Positions 5,618 through 7,241 of a stretch of 7,241 nucleotides of DNA are shown piece by piece. Position numbers and translations under genes: made by a program. Location: the NCBI GenBank assembly GCA_019242065.1, contig JAFAWJ010000666.1, positions 1-7,241 of the forward strand, read 5' to 3'. This DNA is from Chloroflexota bacterium (GTDB lineage: Bacteria > Chloroflexota > UBA6077 > CF-72). The notes under the pieces are model-generated. The model was not told the DNA's origin. It made no database searches and saw only the letters and a list, made by a program, of their open reading frames with translations. Position 1 is the first letter of the stretch; each line of letters starts with the position of its first letter.

Positions 5618-7241
5618 GTGGCTGAACTCGTCCAACAACTGGTGGTTATCGGTGCCTCAGCTGGCGGCATCGAGGCGCTGTCCACGGTGGTGGCAACCCT
5701 TCCAACGCCTTTCCCGTCACCGATCGTCGTCGCCCAGCACCTCGATCCGACGCGGCTCAGCCACCTGCAGGAGATCCTCGCGCGCAGGTCGACGCTCGCG
5801 GTGCGCACGGTCACGGACACCGAGCCGCTCGAGGCAGGCGTCGTCTACGTTGTTCCCGCCGATCGCCACGTCGAGATCACCGATCACGCCGTTTCCCTGC
5901 GCGCTGAAGCCGGACGCACTCGGCCGAAGCCCTCGATCGATCGGCTCCTGGCAAGCGCCGCCGAGATCTTCAAAGACCAGCTTATCGCGGTGATCCTGAC
6001 CGGGCTCGGCTCGGATGGGGCCGACGGCGCGCGGCGCGTCAACGAATTGGGCGGCACGGTGATCATTCAGAATCCCCAGACGGCCAGCCACCCTGACATG
6101 CCGCTGTCGCTCGCACCGACGATAGTCGATGTCGTGGCCGAGCTGGACACCATCGGGCCGCTGTTGAATGAGCTGCTCACGGGTGCAGACGGATTGCTGC
6201 AGGGCGACGACAACCGGCGCCTCCGCGCGCTGCTCGAGCGTGTGCGGACGCGGAGTGGCATTGACTTTTCGGCCTACCGCGAGCCGACCATCCGACGCCG
6301 ACTGCAGCGGCGCATGCTCGACACCAGCAGCCCGACGCTCGAAGACTACGTTCGGTATCTGCAGCGTCATCCGGACGAGTACGACCGCCTGGCCAATAGC
6401 TTCCTGATCAATGTCACCGACTTCTTCCGCGACACGAACCTGTTTACGCACTTGCACGACGTGCTGTTGCCGGAATTGATTGCGGATGCTCGGCGTATGG
6501 AGCGCACCGAGCTGCGCTTGTGGTCGGCCGGCTGCTCGACTGGCGAGGAGGCATACTCGCTGGCGATGCTCGCGTCCGAGTTGCTCGGGGATACGGAAGA
6601 CCTGACGGTCCGCGTTTTTGCAACGGATGTGGATGCCGAGGCCGTCGCCTTCGCCAGACGCGGAATCTACCCGGATTCCGCATTGAAGAACCTTTCCTCG
6701 GAGCTGCGCGGTCGATATCTAAACCGCATTGACTCCGCCTATGAGGTCCGCAAGAGCGTGCGCGGTATGGTCGTCTTCGGCCAACACGACCTCGGGCAAC
6801 GCGCGCCCTTTCCGCGAATCGACCTGGTGCTGTGCCGCAACGTGCTGATCTACTTCACCTCCGAGCTCCAGCGGCGTGCCTTGCAGTTGTTTGCGTTCGG
6901 CTTACGCGAAGGTGGCTACCTCGTGCTGGGCAAGGCCGAGAGCAGCTCGCCGATGCCAGAATATTTCAGCGTCATCGACGCGCGACTGAAGATCTTCCGT
7001 CGCCAGGGTGAGCGGGTCCTCATCCCGCCGGCGCGCATTCGCGATGCAGCCCCAGTGCAGGCCAGCGGTGGGCCATCGGCTCGCCTCGTCGTGCCCGGCG
7101 TGGAAAGTGAACTGGCCCGAGCACACGCGCGCCAGGTCACCCCGAGTCCGCCCAGTCGCGGCGACCAGGTCCTGCTGCAGCTGCCAATAGGGCTGGTACT
7201 CGTCGACCCCAAGTACGATATCCAGAGCATCAACCCAACCG
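5618..7241 (+). CDS. CheB methylesterase-CheR methyltransferase fusion with PAS domain, 3'-truncated
   Basis: From GTG 5618 the frame stays open to the window edge, giving 541 residues of a longer protein. Residues 1-185 are a CheB methylesterase domain with its triad: S14 in VVIGASAGG, H41 in VAQHLD and D133 in LTGLGSDGADG. Residues about 196-265 are the CheR N-terminal helical domain. About 270-465 are the S-adenosylmethionine-dependent methyltransferase, with LWSAGCSTGEEAYS (301-314), FATDVD (334-339), CRNVLIYF (406-413) and GGYLVLGKAES. After a short linker, QLPIGLVLVDPKYDIQSINP (521-540) looks like the start of a PAS sensor domain. Classical CheB has an N-terminal receiver domain, missing here. 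Such fusions often continue into a histidine kinase beyond PAS, which cannot be seen. In chemotaxis these enzymes add and remove methyl groups on receptor glutamates; here no receptor, cheA or cheW is nearby. The start is chosen because the CheB domain begins directly after it; an in-frame stop lies at 5552-5554. Confidence 0.88.
   Translation, partial: MAELVQQLVVIGASAGGIEALSTVVATLPTPFPSPIVVAQHLDPTRLSHLQEILARRSTLAVRTVTDTEPLEAGVVYVVPADRHVEITDHAVSLRAEAGRTRPKPSIDRLLASAAEIFKDQLIAVILTGLGSDGADGARRVNELGGTVIIQNPQTASHPDMPLSLAPTIVDVVAELDTIGPLLNELLTGADGLLQGDDNRRLRALLERVRTRSGIDFSAYREPTIRRRLQRRMLDTSSPTLEDYVRYLQRHPDEYDRLANSFLINVTDFFRDTNLFTHLHDVLLPELIADARRMERTELRLWSAGCSTGEEAYSLAMLASELLGDTEDLTVRVFATDVDAEAVAFARRGIYPDSALKNLSSELRGRYLNRIDSAYEVRKSVRGMVVFGQHDLGQRAPFPRIDLVLCRNVLIYFTSELQRRALQLFAFGLREGGYLVLGKAESSSPMPEYFSVIDARLKIFRRQGERVLIPPARIRDAAPVQASGGPSARLVVPGVESELARAHARQVTPSPPSRGDQVLLQLPIGLVLVDPKYDIQSINPT

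Noticed and set aside
5717..6457. A 246-codon open frame on the - strand
   Set aside because: It lies inside the CheB-CheR coding region, whose catalytic motifs are intact on the + strand. The translation is unlike any family I know.

Overview
The window is GC-rich and densely coding, and reads like a chromosome fragment of a free-living bacterium. Chloroflexota or a similar high-GC lineage is the best guess from the flavour of the proteins: a CLC channel of the GGPxFP type, a PRC-barrel/DUF2382 stress protein and a CheB-CheR-PAS fusion. No rRNA marker is present, so the assignment is weak. I found no tRNA, rRNA, CRISPR array, transposase, integrase or phage gene.

Left part (1-1521, + strand): the C-terminal three quarters of a CLC chloride channel/transporter, cut by the window edge. 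The residue aligned with the gating glutamate of the family is a glycine. Six bases downstream lies the wreck of an SLC13-type (divalent anion/sodium symporter family) permease. Its pieces are still recognisable in three frames, but large internal segments and the C-terminal half are gone. Together they look like a former anion-transport operon that is decaying.

Middle (1522-3385): a 328-base spacer, then a complete and apparently functional M20 metallohydrolase (ArgE/DapE-like deacylase) with all zinc ligands present. Its promoter-like -10 lies so close to the ATG that the transcript may be nearly leaderless. After it comes a convergent intergenic region with two hairpins, one with a perfect 13-base-pair stem.

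Right part: two genes on the - strand, both with good ribosome binding sites, form a likely operon. The first (4532-5329) is a multi-pass membrane protein with an Ala/Gln heptad repeat. The second (3386-4465) is a PRC-barrel + DUF2382 (YsnF/AvaK) protein of the general-stress type. Divergent from them, across a 288-base spacer, starts a CheB methylesterase-CheR methyltransferase fusion running into a PAS domain and cut by the right edge. It has no response-regulator domain and no chemotaxis neighbours, so it is more likely a sensory regulator than a classical chemotaxis enzyme. The divergent layout makes it a candidate regulator or co-regulated partner of the stress/envelope operon, but this is inference.

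Nothing in the window is a clear new defence or mobile system. The items most worth a second look are the glycine at the CLC gating position, the multi-lesion SLC13 pseudogene, the growing heptad repeat in the membrane protein, and the divergent membrane-stress/CheB-CheR locus.
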